A stretch of DNA of 64,000 nt from Salvia splendens (taxonomy: Eukaryota > Streptophyta > Magnoliopsida > Lamiales > Lamiaceae): positions 5,022,001 to 5,086,000 of the forward strand of contig NC_056041.1 of NCBI RefSeq assembly GCF_004379255.2. The letters run 5' to 3'. Positions 31,980 through 42,570 of this stretch are shown here, piece by piece (the stretch's first letter is position 1; every line of letters starts with the position of its first letter). The notes below the pieces were generated by a model. The model was not told the origin of the DNA and searched no databases. It was given only the letters and a program-made list of their open reading frames with translations. Position numbers and translations under genes: made by a program.

Positions 31980-34853
31980 TCAGCGCCTTTGTTTATAGTC
32001 GTTGGCTCGACCTACTTCTCGATCTACCTCTTTGGCTCCATTAGTAAAGCCACTTCTCTTGCATCCATTCCAAATTGCCGAGATCACACCCGGTAACGTT
32101 TCCTCATCACCTAGGAAAGGGTATTTCCGATTTGACGGGAGTGGCTTCAATTCAAGCCTATGTGGCACTTCCATTGACGGTTTCACATCTACCGTGTAAG
32201 TATCCACCACACATTCTTCGTCGAGACTAGGTTCATCCATTTGAGGATCTTCACTTTCATCAATATCAAAATCTACTTCGATTGTTGAACCAACGTCTCC
32301 TTCCAAACTCCCTTTGTCATCAACACTTCCATGCATTTTTTCAAAAATGCACTTATCGAGGACATCAACTCTGAAGCACGCTTTTGCATCACTCGGATGT
32401 TTCATCGTTTTCTCCATATTAATGGTCACTTGCTCACCATTAATTCTAAACGTGACAGAGTTATCTTTTGCTTCCAACAACACGTCTCCCGTGGCAAGAA
32501 ACGGTCTACCAAACAGAATTGGTACTTCTTTGTCCTCAGGCATATCCAAGACTATGAAGTCCACAGGGATAACGAACTTTTCTACTTTCACCAAGACATC
32601 CTCTACTACTCCAGTGGGCTTCACGATAGAATGATCAGCCAATTGTAGAGCAATGTCGATGGGCTCCATTCTGTCCACAAGTCCAATGGCTCGAGCCGTC
32701 TTCAAAGCCATAAGTGAGATTCCAGATCCTTGATCTAATAAACATTTTGTGAAGATGGTATTTCCGATCTCACAAGGAATCACACAACTTCCCGGATCTG
32801 TCTTCTTCATCGGCATCTTCCCTGAAATCAGCTGTGAGCAATTCATGCTCAATGCCACTATTCCCTCGTCTTGAAGTTTCTCCTTTTTTGCCATCATGTC
32901 TTTGAAGAACTTGGAGAACTTGGGGAAGTTAGTGAAGAGGTCCACTAGTGAGACATTCACATTCACCTTTCGGATCGCGTTCATCATCCACTCGAAGCTT
33001 TTCTCCTTTGGAGCTCTTTTCTTCCACTTTGGTGGATATGGTGGAGGAGGGATGTGATCAGAGAAGTTGAACATGCTTTTTGGGTCTAATGCCGGACTTA
33101 TTGTCTTCCTGTTTGACACTTCTTCCACTGCATGCTTTCCTTTCTCTTTCGCTGAAAATCTTCCACTTAACTCAGATTCAACACCATGTCCCTTGCTGCC
33201 GGATGCAGCCTGTTCTTGGCCATGTTGGGCATCCTGCACCAACGCGGAACTTCCTTTACATGCCTCGTCCGCCCCTGCGTGCGAGGAATGCAAGCCCAAC
33301 ATCTCATCCGCCCCTGCGTGTGAGATGCCGGAAATCCCTTGGTCGTCTATTAATGGTGTCGAATCTAACTCTCTACCACTTCTCAGAGTCACCGCCTTAC
33401 ATTGTTCGATGCCTTTCGGATTGGGCACTGTATTGCTTGGGATAGTGTTCGGAATTCCTGTATGTGAGGCTGTAGCAAGCTGTCCAATCTGCGTCTCGAG
33501 ATTCCTCAATGTAGCCTCCATCTGACCAAACTTCTCTACCGTCCTTTCTTTGAAGCTCTCATTCTCCTTTTGACTCTTGGTCATGAAGGAGAGTATCTGT
33601 CCCAATTGATCTTCTACCGATGGCTTCTTCTCATAACCCGGGGGTTGAGTGTTTGTCCTCCATTGGTTCCCCGAGTTGTTGCTAGGACCACTTTGATTCC
33701 AGTTCGATTGCTGAGGCCTCCAATTCTGCTGATTGCTGTATTGGTTGCCTTGGTTAAACCCTTGGCCATTGTTGCCAATGTAGTTCACATCCTCGATTGG
33801 TGGTCCTTGAAGACTAGAGCATTGATCAGTATGATGCCCTCCTTGACACAATCCACATCTCATCACTGCCACTGCTTGGGGTTGAGGAGTCAGTTGCAGC
33901 GATTTCACTGCCTTTGTCATCGACGACATCTGGGTGCTTATATCTGCCAATTGAGCTTCAATTGCAGATACTCTCTCTGCATCCTTTGTAGCACCGAATG
34001 TGTCTCCTCCTTTCTCCGCTGCTCTCCTTGGGTTGTGCCAGTTCCGTTGATTGTTAGCCAACCTTTGGAATAAGGCTCTCACCTCCTCATGCGTTAAGTC
34101 ATCCAGGTTTCCATTAGAGCCTGCAGTAACTAGTCCCGTGCCTTCATTGTTGAGTCCCTTGTAGAATTTCAAAAGGTCATGCCCCGGAGCTAGACCATGG
34201 CTCGGGCATTTCCTTATCAAGTCTGTGAATCTCTTCCAAGCTTCTGCAAAGGACTCATCATACTTTTGTCGGAAAGAAGTGATCTCTTCTCTCAATTTCT
34301 CGATCTTCATCGGGGAATTATATTCTAAGAGGAACAACGTCTTCAACTCTTGGAATGTTTCAATGTTGTAGCCCGGTATAGAGTCATACCAAGCTCTTGC
34401 TTTCTCCCTCAGAGAGAATGGGAATAAGACCCTCTTGATCAGATTGTGTTCCACATTTGGAGGTCTATGAGAGTTTGTCAGCTCGTAGAAGGCATTCAAA
34501 TGGCTCACCGGGTCTTCATCATCCCGTCCATGAAAAAGATTTCCTCCATTCACCAAACTGATGTAGTGAGGTGGAATGTTGACGTTGTCATTTGCGTAGG
34601 CACACTCCCCTGGGTACTCAATTCCCGATCTCAGAGTGTCGCCAAACCTCACCACAGGTGGTGGAATCTCATTGTTCTCAGCCATTGATTCACCGTCTGA
34701 CTCTTGTCTATCCTCCCTTTCTTCACCAAAAAGCCGGTTATTTCTGATTGGACTCGGATAGTCCGGAAAGATCTCAACTAAAGTACCTCTAACCCTTCTT
34801 CTTTGATAACAGAGTAATCCAAACGGTGGTGTACCCTGTGATCGTGTGTGCAT
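31980..34853 (-). CDS. Gypsy gag-protease polyprotein (957 aa)
   Basis: Starts at ATG 34851-34853 (MHTRSQGTPPFGLL, a frequent start in Athila-type gag) and ends at TGA 31980-31982 without interruption. The gag core is near residues 95-235 (LFPFSLREKARAWYDSIP, ITSFRQKYDESFAEAWKRF). A zinc knuckle CGLCQGGHHTDQC lies near 335, then a Gln/Asn-rich stretch and a Met/Glu-rich coiled segment. The aspartic-protease signature CLLDQGSGISLM is near residue 700, and FGRPFLATGD closes that domain. The last recognisable block, LKPLPSNRKYPFLGDEETLP, is the linker that in relatives leads straight into RT; here the frame ends about 35 residues later. So pol was deleted just upstream of RT. Confidence 0.9.
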   Translation of the reverse strand: MHTRSQGTPPFGLLCYQRRRVRGTLVEIFPDYPSPIRNNRLFGEEREDRQESDGESMAENNEIPPPVVRFGDTLRSGIEYPGECAYANDNVNIPPHYISLVNGGNLFHGRDDEDPVSHLNAFYELTNSHRPPNVEHNLIKRVLFPFSLREKARAWYDSIPGYNIETFQELKTLFLLEYNSPMKIEKLREEITSFRQKYDESFAEAWKRFTDLIRKCPSHGLAPGHDLLKFYKGLNNEGTGLVTAGSNGNLDDLTHEEVRALFQRLANNQRNWHNPRRAAEKGGDTFGATKDAERVSAIEAQLADISTQMSSMTKAVKSLQLTPQPQAVAVMRCGLCQGGHHTDQCSSLQGPPIEDVNYIGNNGQGFNQGNQYSNQQNWRPQQSNWNQSGPSNNSGNQWRTNTQPPGYEKKPSVEDQLGQILSFMTKSQKENESFKERTVEKFGQMEATLRNLETQIGQLATASHTGIPNTIPSNTVPNPKGIEQCKAVTLRSGRELDSTPLIDDQGISGISHAGADEMLGLHSSHAGADEACKGSSALVQDAQHGQEQAASGSKGHGVESELSGRFSAKEKGKHAVEEVSNRKTISPALDPKSMFNFSDHIPPPPYPPKWKKRAPKEKSFEWMMNAIRKVNVNVSLVDLFTNFPKFSKFFKDMMAKKEKLQDEGIVALSMNCSQLISGKMPMKKTDPGSCVIPCEIGNTIFTKCLLDQGSGISLMALKTARAIGLVDRMEPIDIALQLADHSIVKPTGVVEDVLVKVEKFVIPVDFIVLDMPEDKEVPILFGRPFLATGDVLLEAKDNSVTFRINGEQVTINMEKTMKHPSDAKACFRVDVLDKCIFEKMHGSVDDKGSLEGDVGSTIEVDFDIDESEDPQMDEPSLDEECVVDTYTVDVKPSMEVPHRLELKPLPSNRKYPFLGDEETLPGVISAIWNGCKRSGFTNGAKEVDREVGRANDYKQRR

Positions 34854-35190
34854 TCACTTTTCTTTCTTTTTTTTTTTTTAAATTTTACCTACACAACAGA
34901 AAATACACCAAGCACAAGCACAAAATATTCCTATAACCGAAAGCGAGACCTCTCGACAACTTCGGGGTAAGTACTATCAAAAGTGTGTGCTTAAGTGAAA
35001 AACTAAACTACCTACAAACTAAACTAAGAGATGAAAAGATATTACCTAAGACAAACACTCCTTCGTCTTCGGGTCAAGACGTGGTAGATGGCTAACACCC
35101 TTTACGCGAAAACAAAGTAGGTACCTACAGCAAAAAGAAGATCGAACAAAACAAAAAAACAAAAACTATAAGCTAAATAATCGATTGCCT

Positions 35191-35208
35191 TCCCCGGCAA
35201 CGGCGCCA
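35191..35208 (-). other. Primer-binding site of the gypsy element (Asp tRNA)
   Basis: Reverse complement TGGCGCCGTTGCCGGGGA, an 18-base match to the 3' end of plant Asp tRNA, five bases from the 5' LTR. Typical of Athila/Tat-branch gypsy elements. Confidence 0.9.
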
Positions 35209-35213
35209 AAACT

Positions 35214-36511
35214 TGATGTGGATAATAATGGTTTATAAAGCAGATCAATTTTACACTCAAGTTCAATTTAATTACCCAAATATTATCACTAACTGCAAGA
35301 ATACAGCTTCGTGTATAGTATTTTAGGTGTCGATCCACAGGAAAGGGAATGATTACTAAAACTTAACACTAAACAAAGCATATAAAGGTTCGATTTTTGG
35401 TTTTGATAATTAATGACACTAAGTTAACAAGCTAACTACGAAAGGATTTTAAACACGAGAAAAACAGGTCACTCCAAGTTGCTCCTTAGACTCGAATCAT
35501 TCTACACATTTATCAAATACAAATTTGGGATTAACTTATCAACCTAATCGCTTGCACTGAACATGTTTGCGATGTATAATTCACAGTCAGCTGAACACTT
35601 GTTCCATGAATTAATTTTCGAAGGCATTCAACTCCTGCGGAAGCGCGGGAATCTAACATCATCTACTATACGAACTTACCTAATCCACTATCAAATTATC
35701 CTCTAAACAATTTTAATTCGATAGCATAACAATTGATTAATCCATCCATGTCTATGTTAAAGAGACAATAAACAAGGATTAGATACCTATCACAAAAGAT
35801 GCCTCTAAAGGAAAGGATTTACGCATTAAACACAATCAATGATATCAAAACATGAATTCATATGTGTAGATACATTCTAACGAGTTTAATTCACAACTTG
35901 GAGCAACATATGAGCCTAGCCTAGATACATGATAAATTCAATGATTAAAACCGTAGAAGGCATGCTCTTTCGGAGTAGAATTGGATGGCGGAGTCGGATC
36001 GTCGGAGTGTCGGGTGGATTTTCCTCCTTCTCCTCTTCCTTCTTCTTCCTTTTTCCTTCTCCTTTTCTGTTCCGTCCGTACCCCACTTCCTTCTTCTTCC
36101 TTTTTCCTCTTTTTATCCCCAAAACTGCAAGATAACTGCTCAACTCGGATTCCCGCGTCAGACTTGCTCGACCGGGCGTTTTCAAGATGAAAATCGCCCG
36201 ACCGGGCGAGCATCCTCCGGATTCGGTCACTCAAACGCCCGACCGGGCGTTTTTGCTATGGAGAATCGCCCGGTCGGGCAAATTCTCTGGAATCGTCACA
36301 CCGAGCTCATGCATTTCGCCCGACCGGGCGTTTTGGCTCAGGCTATTCGCCCGGTCGGGTGTTCCGTCCGGAACGCTCCCACGTGCAGATTTTTGCGAGT
36401 TTTCCTTTCTGAATCTCCTAACTTCACTGAAACAACACTTTGATGAGTTCTAATCGACATGAATATATGTAGTCTAAGGGGAAAAACAAGTAGGAAATAT
36501 GCTTCGCATCA
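35214..36511 (-). repeat. Gypsy 5' LTR (1,298 bp)
   Basis: Counterpart of 29079-30376. It contains the second copy of the GCCCGACCGGGC array (about 36166-36360; the first site is mutated to CTCGACCGGGC). Confidence 0.95.
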
Positions 36512-36640
36512 CACAACACCCACATCTGTGCTCTTCCGCATGGTCCATGGACAAGCTCAAGGGTCCCACCATTCTATTATTCAATTTAAATAAAAACATT
36601 TCCGCAATATTAAAATGCATTAAAATTACCCGGAATAATA

Positions 36641-37171
36641 TGTTGGGTTACAAACCTATCCCACATCGGATGAGTGAGGGAAATTGGAAGGTGTATATAA
36701 TTTCTGTCCAACTCCAATTAGTTTTGAGGCCTTTTGGGGAGTGACCCAAAAATAAATCCGTGCGGGCTTGACCCAAAGCGGACAATATCAAACTAATGTT
36801 GCAGTCAACGATCCTAACAAGTGGTATCAGAGCCCAGGTGGCTATGGGTTGTGCCTGGATGAGCCCCGGTTAGGGTCGGGCCCTGAAGGACTAGGGGTTG
36901 AGTCGGGCCCAGGATGACCCAGGGGCCAGGGTTGGAACGACCCATGTTTGTGTCGACTGCGTTCCCGATGTGGTCTCGGTTTGAGGGGAGGTTTGTTGGG
37001 TTACAAACCTATCCCACATAGGATGAGTGAGGGAAGTTGGAAGGTGTATATAATTCATGTCCAACCCCAATTAGTTTGAGGCATTTTGGGGAGTGACCCA
37101 AAAATAAATCCGTGTGGGCTTGACCCAAAGCGGACAATATCAAACTAATGTTGCAGTCGACGATCCTAACA
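36641..37171 (+). mobile_element. TRIM retroelement, copy 1 (531 bp)
   Basis: Terminal direct repeats 36641-36819 and 36994-37171 start TGTTGGGTTACAAACC and end GATCCTAACA. PBS TGGTATCAGAGC (36822-36833) follows the first repeat, and TTTGAGGGGAGGTT precedes the second. A 5-bp TAATA duplication flanks it (36636-36640, 37172-37176). No coding capacity. It is inserted in the Harbinger-type MITE. Confidence 0.93.
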
Positions 37172-37659
37172 TAATATTACAAATTATAAAAAAAATAAAA
37201 AATTACATAATTAAAATCCTAAAAATTAAAAATTACAAAATTAAAATCCTAAAAATTGAGATTGAGAGAGTTGTTTGGTATAGTGTCATTTTTTTGTGTT
37301 TGAAATGAGAGTATTTATAGATGAAAGTATGAATTTTGGGGTAAAAATAATGAAAAAATAAATTAAAAGTGTGGAAAAAATGGATATATTTTATTAGGAA
37401 GAGGGAAAATATTTTTTTTTATTAAATCTGAATTTTTCAATTTTTTTTGATTTTTAAAAAAAAATAAAAAAAAATGATAAACCAACGGGCCAATCAGAGC
37501 TTGCCACGTCGACGCCTCATGCTCTTGCCGTTGGCACGGACGTGCTCTATGCATAGAGCAGCGCCATGCCGTCGGCAAGAGCACAACGGCGGACATGGCT
37601 TGTCCTTGCCGACGGCAAGAGCACGTCCATCGGCAAGGACACCGCTGTGGATGCTCTTA

Positions 37660-38269
37660 TACTTTTCATTCATGTCAAATTTTTTTAACTTTATTTAACT
37701 AATTCATGTCAATTTTTCTTACTTTATTTAACTAATTAACTTAAACTGCAGGTTTTCAATAATGGGCATGTGTGAACTAATGAAGATGTTGACTGGTACT
37801 TTATTTTTTTGAACTTGGCTTCTTACTTTTCCTTCATGTCTATTTTTCTTACTTAATTTAAGACATCTTCCTCTTCATCCTTTCATCACAATAACCACAT
37901 TTATTTATCCAATCGTTTCTCATAAGACTTCAATTATTAGCATACAACATAACCTCAATTGCTGTGTATTGGGGTACGTGCTGTACTTGTATACCATATA
38001 TTAATATATATTTATAGAATAATGCATTATAGTCACAATATAGTTGGCTGTAGCAAAATATATTTGTAAATTATATTAGGAAATATAGAATAATATAACC
38101 AATAAAGTGACAATATAGTCAAGCGACGTTTAATTAAGTTTCGATAACAATGCCATTAATTAATTAAACTAGCTTAGAAGGCCATTAGTAAACCCTATTA
38201 CTTAAAATATGGATTTATCAGAACGTTGACAGTGAAATGTAGATCCTAGCATATTTATTTTTCATTTTA
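37660..38269. other. AT-rich spacer
   Basis: No coding or repeat call supported. Confidence 0.5.
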
Positions 38270-38475
38270 CTGCTCCTTTGGTTCCATATTAACAGAATCT
38301 TTTTTTTTTTATTTTGAAAAATTCCAAGTTAATTGAGTCAATTCTATTTTTGTTAAAAAGTATTTTTTTCCTTTTACTTTATTCTCTCTTACTTTCTTTA
38401 CCATTCATTTAACACACTATTATTAAATTTCATGCCGAAAAGAAAAATATCTCTATTTACGAGGAACGGAGGGAG
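38270..38475. mobile_element. Degraded Stowaway-like MITE
   Basis: Right end GGAACGGAGGGAG followed by TA; left end CTCCTTTGGTTCC preceded by TA a few bases out. The ends are inverted and the interior is AT-rich, about 205 bases. Confidence 0.6.
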
Positions 38476-39188
38476 TATTAATTTTAATGTGCTTATGTGA
38501 TTTTGGATGATAATTAAATTAGGAAATTGGGATATTAATTATGAAAATCAAGTATATGTTTGGACCAAGTATTGGGCCGAACCGTCTGTTTACATGGTTA
38601 CGAGCCCATTTTAGCAGCCTAAATAATTCCAAAAGCCCATATATATAAAAATTCAAGTTTAAGCCAACATGACTAAATAAATTAGCCTAACACACTAGAC
38701 AATAGAAAAAAACAAAAATGAAAATCTACATGTTAGAAGAGAGGGAAGAATAAACTGATATATTGAGGGAAAAATCTATACGGGACAGAACTACTGCATC
38801 ATGAGATCAATGACATCTTCATAGAGTGAATTTAATGGGGCCGGTTGCCGGTGGTTATGGTTCATCGACTCTCGATCCCACTTGAATCGGTTATCAATTG
38901 CACCACTCCCTCTTCATCCTCTAGAGACTTTTGTAGATTATTAGATAGTACCGCTATATAATTAAATAATTCTCTCTCTGTTCCATAATTGTGGAAATAT
39001 TTCTTCTGCCAAGGAGATTAAGAAAAATTGTGTTAAATGAGTTAATTAGAGAAAGGATAAAGTAAAGTAGAGATATGAAGAGATAATAAAGTAAGAGATA
39101 GAAAAGTAATTGAGAAGAAATGTGTTGACTTTTACTTAAAAATGATGGACTCCACTATTATGGAACGTACCAAAATGAAAAAAATGAC
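38476..39188. other. Spacer with a possible older Stowaway
   Basis: CTCTCTGTTCCATAATTGTGG at about 38974 and CCACTATTATGGAACGTAC at about 39152 are imperfectly inverted and about 200 bases apart, as in old Stowaways. Otherwise nothing. Confidence 0.35.
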
Positions 39189-39193
39189 TCCAC

Positions 39194-39867
39194 TGTTGGG
39201 TTACAAACCCATCCCACATCGGATGAGGGAAGGAAGTTGGAAGGTATATATAATTCATGTCCAACTTCAATTAGTTTGAGGCCTTTTGGGAGTGACCAAA
39301 AATAAATTAGTGCGGGCTTAGCCTAAAACGGACAATATCAAACCAATGTTGCAGTCAACGATCCTAACAAGTGGTATCAGAGCCCATGTGGCTTTGAGTC
39401 GTGCCTGGATGAGCCCCGGTAAGGGTCGGGCACTGGATGTTGGACTAAAAATAAATTAGTGCAAGCTTAGCCCAAAGCGGACAATATCAAACTAATGTTG
39501 CAGTAAACGATCCTAACAAGTGGTATCAGAGCCCATGTGGCTTTGGGTCGTGCCTGGATGAGCCCCGGTAAGGGTCGGGCCCTGAAAGACTCGGGTTAGA
39601 GTCGGGCCCTTGATGACCCAGGGGCCAGGGCTGGAACGACCCATGTTTGTGTCGACTGCGTTCCTAATGTGGTCTCGGTTTGAGGCCCGTTGTGGTATCA
39701 GTTTGAGGGGAGGTTTGTTGGGTTACAAACTCATCCCACATTGGATAAGGGAGGGAAGTTGGAATGTGTATATAATTCCCCTTTTGGGAGTGACAAAAAA
39801 TAAATCCGTGCGGACTTGATACAAAACAGATAATATCAAACTAATGTTGCAATCAACAATCCTAACC
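39194..39867 (+). mobile_element. TRIM retroelement, copy 2, with internal LTR/PBS duplication
   Basis: Same family as copy 1. LTRs 39194-39369 and about 39717-39867, flanked by TCCAC (39189-39193, 39868-39872); the last LTR base is C in place of A. After the first PBS and leader (to about 39438) a second partial LTR end plus PBS and leader is repeated (39445-39580), so two TGGTATCAGAGC sites lie 147 bases apart. The 3' LTR is shortened. Confidence 0.88.
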
Positions 39868-39872
39868 TCCAC

Positions 39873-40388
39873 TATTATGAAACAGAGTAGTATAATAAAA
39901 AAAATCAATAAATATGTATGTCAAAATTCTCATGAGTAATTTTTTGATTATAAAAGTGAGTGATACAAATTTGAAGAATACTTAAATAGCTTCACATTTA
40001 GAAAATAATAAAGTACTATTGCCCAACATACTGTCTGTGTCCATCAATATCAAATTGTATTGTATAATTAAGAGCAAGATACATTTAAGATTAGGTGATT
40101 ATAGATATCAATAATCACGAGATCAATATAATCGTACATCATATTAAGAGCAATATATTAATCATGTTTCGATTATAAGCTACTATTACTAATTGCAACA
40201 CTGATTTTATATTTTCATTTTGTTTTGTTCCAATATAAGTTCTACTCCTATTAAGTAGGATATGTATGATACAAGAATCGACTAATTTAGATTTTCATTT
40301 TTGTCCGAATATACTAATTGCAACACTAATTAGTTATATACTATCGCAGGATTAATATAATCGTTCAATTTATTATGAACAATATATA
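39873..40388. other. AT-rich spacer
   Basis: Repeated short phrases such as ACTAATTGCAACACT and GAGCAATATATTA, but no identifiable element. Confidence 0.45.
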
Positions 40389-40567
40389 CTCCCTCCATCC
40401 CGCACTACTTGCACTTATTTCCTTTCTGGGCGTCCCAAGTTATTTGCACTCTTTCCATTTTTAGTAACAATTTATACCTACAGTCGTAATTGTTGACTTT
40501 GTCTATCACTCATTCCTTAATCTCCGTGCCCAAAAGGAAAGGTGCGAGTAATGCGGGACGGAGGGAG
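40389..40567 (+). mobile_element. Stowaway MITE, family A copy 4 (179 bp)
   Basis: CTCCCTCCATCCCGCACTAC and inverse end, TA-flanked, same body as the 26-27 kb copies. Confidence 0.92.
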
Positions 40568-40986
40568 TACAAGATAATTTATTGGAATAATAGAAATGGA
40601 GCATTTTAGAGTACTAGCTTAGTTATCTCAATCACAGAGCAATATAATCCTACGATAGGTTAGGAGCAATATATTAAAGTTTATTAAATATAAGAAATAA
40701 TTACATGTATCACATTATTTAACTGGAATACCATATGGTCAAGGATTCAGTCTGTATACGACTCTAAATAAAAAGCCTAATATATAGGCGTACGTTCGTC
40801 GCCTTAAACAAAAGAAAGCTAGACATCCCAATTGTCGCCAGTGTTATTGTCTCTTAACATCCATTTTCACCAACAATATGGAGCCCACCACAAGAGTATC
40901 GCCCTTCTATCATTTCTTTAATTTATCATTTTTAATAAAACCACATTAATTGATTTTTTGGTTAGAATAACATTTTATCGATCGCA
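40568..40986. other. AT-rich spacer
   Basis: No supported feature. Confidence 0.5.
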
Positions 40987-40994
40987 TCCACCGG

Positions 40995-41387
40995 TAGTGT
41001 TGGAACAGTACGGTATACCGCGCCGAAATGGTCATACCGCATACCGTACTGTACCGTGCGGTATGACCAAAAACCACACCTTTACCGTACCGCTTTTGTC
41101 GGTATACCAAAATTTAGATATCGTAACTGTACCGCTTTTGTCGGTATACCGTACCGTGATTTCGGTATACCGCGGTATACCGTGATTTCCGGTATATACT
41201 GCAATTGTGGTATACCGTGTTATTTGCGGTATAACACGGTATATACAAAATGCATACCTTTACCGTACCTAAAACTGTCGGTACGGTATGATACCGTACC
41301 GAAAAGTATGGTATACCGAAAATTTGATATTTTCGGTATTTATTCGGTACGGTAAGTGCGGTATTTCGGTATATTTTCCCAGCCCTA
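40995..41387. mobile_element. hAT-like non-autonomous element built from GGTATACCG motifs
   Basis: Ends TAGTGTTGGAACAGTACGG and, reversed from the right, TAGGGCTGGGAAAATATACC resemble hAT ends. Flanks TCCACCGG and TCCACATG match at 6 of 8 positions. About 20 copies of GGTATACCG, GGTACGG, CCGTACC and close variants in both orientations fill the 393 bases. Open frames inside are by-products of the repeats. Confidence 0.6.
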
Positions 41388-41395
41388 TCCACATG

Positions 41396-42567
41396 GACCA
41401 ACATTTTTCATATTTTGTTGTATATTTAATCGATATTAAACACCCAATTTACTAAAAAAAACTCATTTTATATGAAAATAAAATTATATGGAGTATACAA
41501 TTAATCGATAGTAATGATTATTTATTAAATAAGTAAAAAAATACAACTTGACACTAATTTTTTTACATTAATGCATATAGTAGAAAAACTCATTCTATTA
41601 CATAAATTTAAATTAATTTTATAATTAGAACATTACAACAATTTATAGTACTTTTTTTAAATTTATTTTGTAAACAATAAAAAAATTAAATGGCAATAAA
41701 TAAAACAGATTCCGTTATTCCATTCCCATGTTTAAAACCCTATTCAAATTATCAGTCGTCTTCGTCTTCATATATCTACATATTTTTCTTAAATCCAGCA
41801 AAGCAAGCATTGGCATTATATATTGACATCAAACCCTTTATATAGTTAATTGGGATCCTAATTCGTGGGTAGGTAGGTAAGGTAGATATGGTTTTTGTAG
41901 CGAAAGTAGGAAGATATCATAAATAATAATCTGCAAATGCAGTTGAGTATAGTTTTTGTGGAGAAAAATTTGAATGAAATAATAAAGCATGATAGTTACA
42001 AGACTGTAGCATTCTCTGGAATGAATGTTGCTCATCCAGGTCTCATTGATGTGTCTCAAGAAGCCAAGGCTAATTGTACAGAATGAAATGAAATACTCCT
42101 ACATGATGAGAGAGAAAGACAGTGAGAGAGAAGGACAAGGATGGTGAGGGTTGAACAGTGGCTTTGATGTGTATGTGGAAGTAAAGACTAATCAAACTTG
42201 TTCAAACAGTAGTACACTTTCTCTCTCTCTTGATGAATTGGTACTGTTGTGGCTACCTGACCCATCAAAGCAGGCATCTTTGTGGAGTGTATCTATTTAC
42301 CAAGAAACGCCAAATTAATATTGAATGCAATTACTGTTGGTACATAACTCAGAAATTTGGATGCTGCACAGCACCGCCTAACGCAGGCTGTAGTGTAGAG
42401 GATGCTTGCCCATAAATTTCTCATATGGGTATGGACCGGACATTACATTAGTCATGCGGGTGGGCCAGCTCGTGTTCGGTCAAAATAGATGGAACTATTT
42501 TTATGGTTTTGCTACGTTTTTTTTTCTTTCAATTTTCCTAGTTTTTATCGGTTTATTTCTCGATTTG
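41396..42567. other. Intergenic DNA
   Basis: AT-rich, with a CT/GA-rich stretch near 42100-42235. I see no gene or RNA that I can support. Confidence 0.45.
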
Positions 42568-42570
42568 TAA

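Larger units (their letters stand above)
29079..36511 (-). mobile_element. Ty3/gypsy LTR retrotransposon, gag-protease only (non-autonomous, young)
   Basis: A 7,433-bp element read on the minus strand. Both LTRs are 1,298 bp, begin TGATG and end CATCA, and are flanked by a perfect 5-bp CACAA duplication (29074-29078, 36512-36516). By eye the LTRs differ at about a dozen positions (about 99% identity). The PBS matches the 3' end of Asp tRNA. One intact 957-residue gag-protease frame is present. RT, RNase H and integrase are absent; the 1.6 kb between the frame and the 3' LTR has no coding match. Gag and protease resemble the Athila branch. It would need enzymes from a relative. Confidence 0.93.
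28994..37656. mobile_element. PIF/Harbinger-type MITE, copy 2, split by two retroelements
   Basis: Left end GAGCATCCATATCCGTGC at 28994 and right end (reversed) GAGCATCCACAGCGG at 37656, with TTA duplications at 28991-28993 and 37657-37659. Removing the gypsy element and the TRIM leaves about 690 bases (28994-29078, 36517-36640, 37177-37656), close to copy 1. The remaining interior has the family motif ATTAAAATCCTAAAAATT (reverse of the copy 1 repeat) at 37210-37258 and GC-rich arms with GGCAAGAGCAC. Confidence 0.82.

Noticed and set aside
33067..34073. Plus-strand frames of 105-167 residues
   Set aside because: Antisense shadows of the intact gag-protease frame.
40958..41404. Frames rich in Tyr/Arg/Thr (YRTV repeats)
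   Set aside because: By-products of GGTATACCG repeats.
42080..42240. Possible miRNA precursor in the GA/CT-rich stretch
   Set aside because: No long imperfect hairpin or known miRNA seed recognised.
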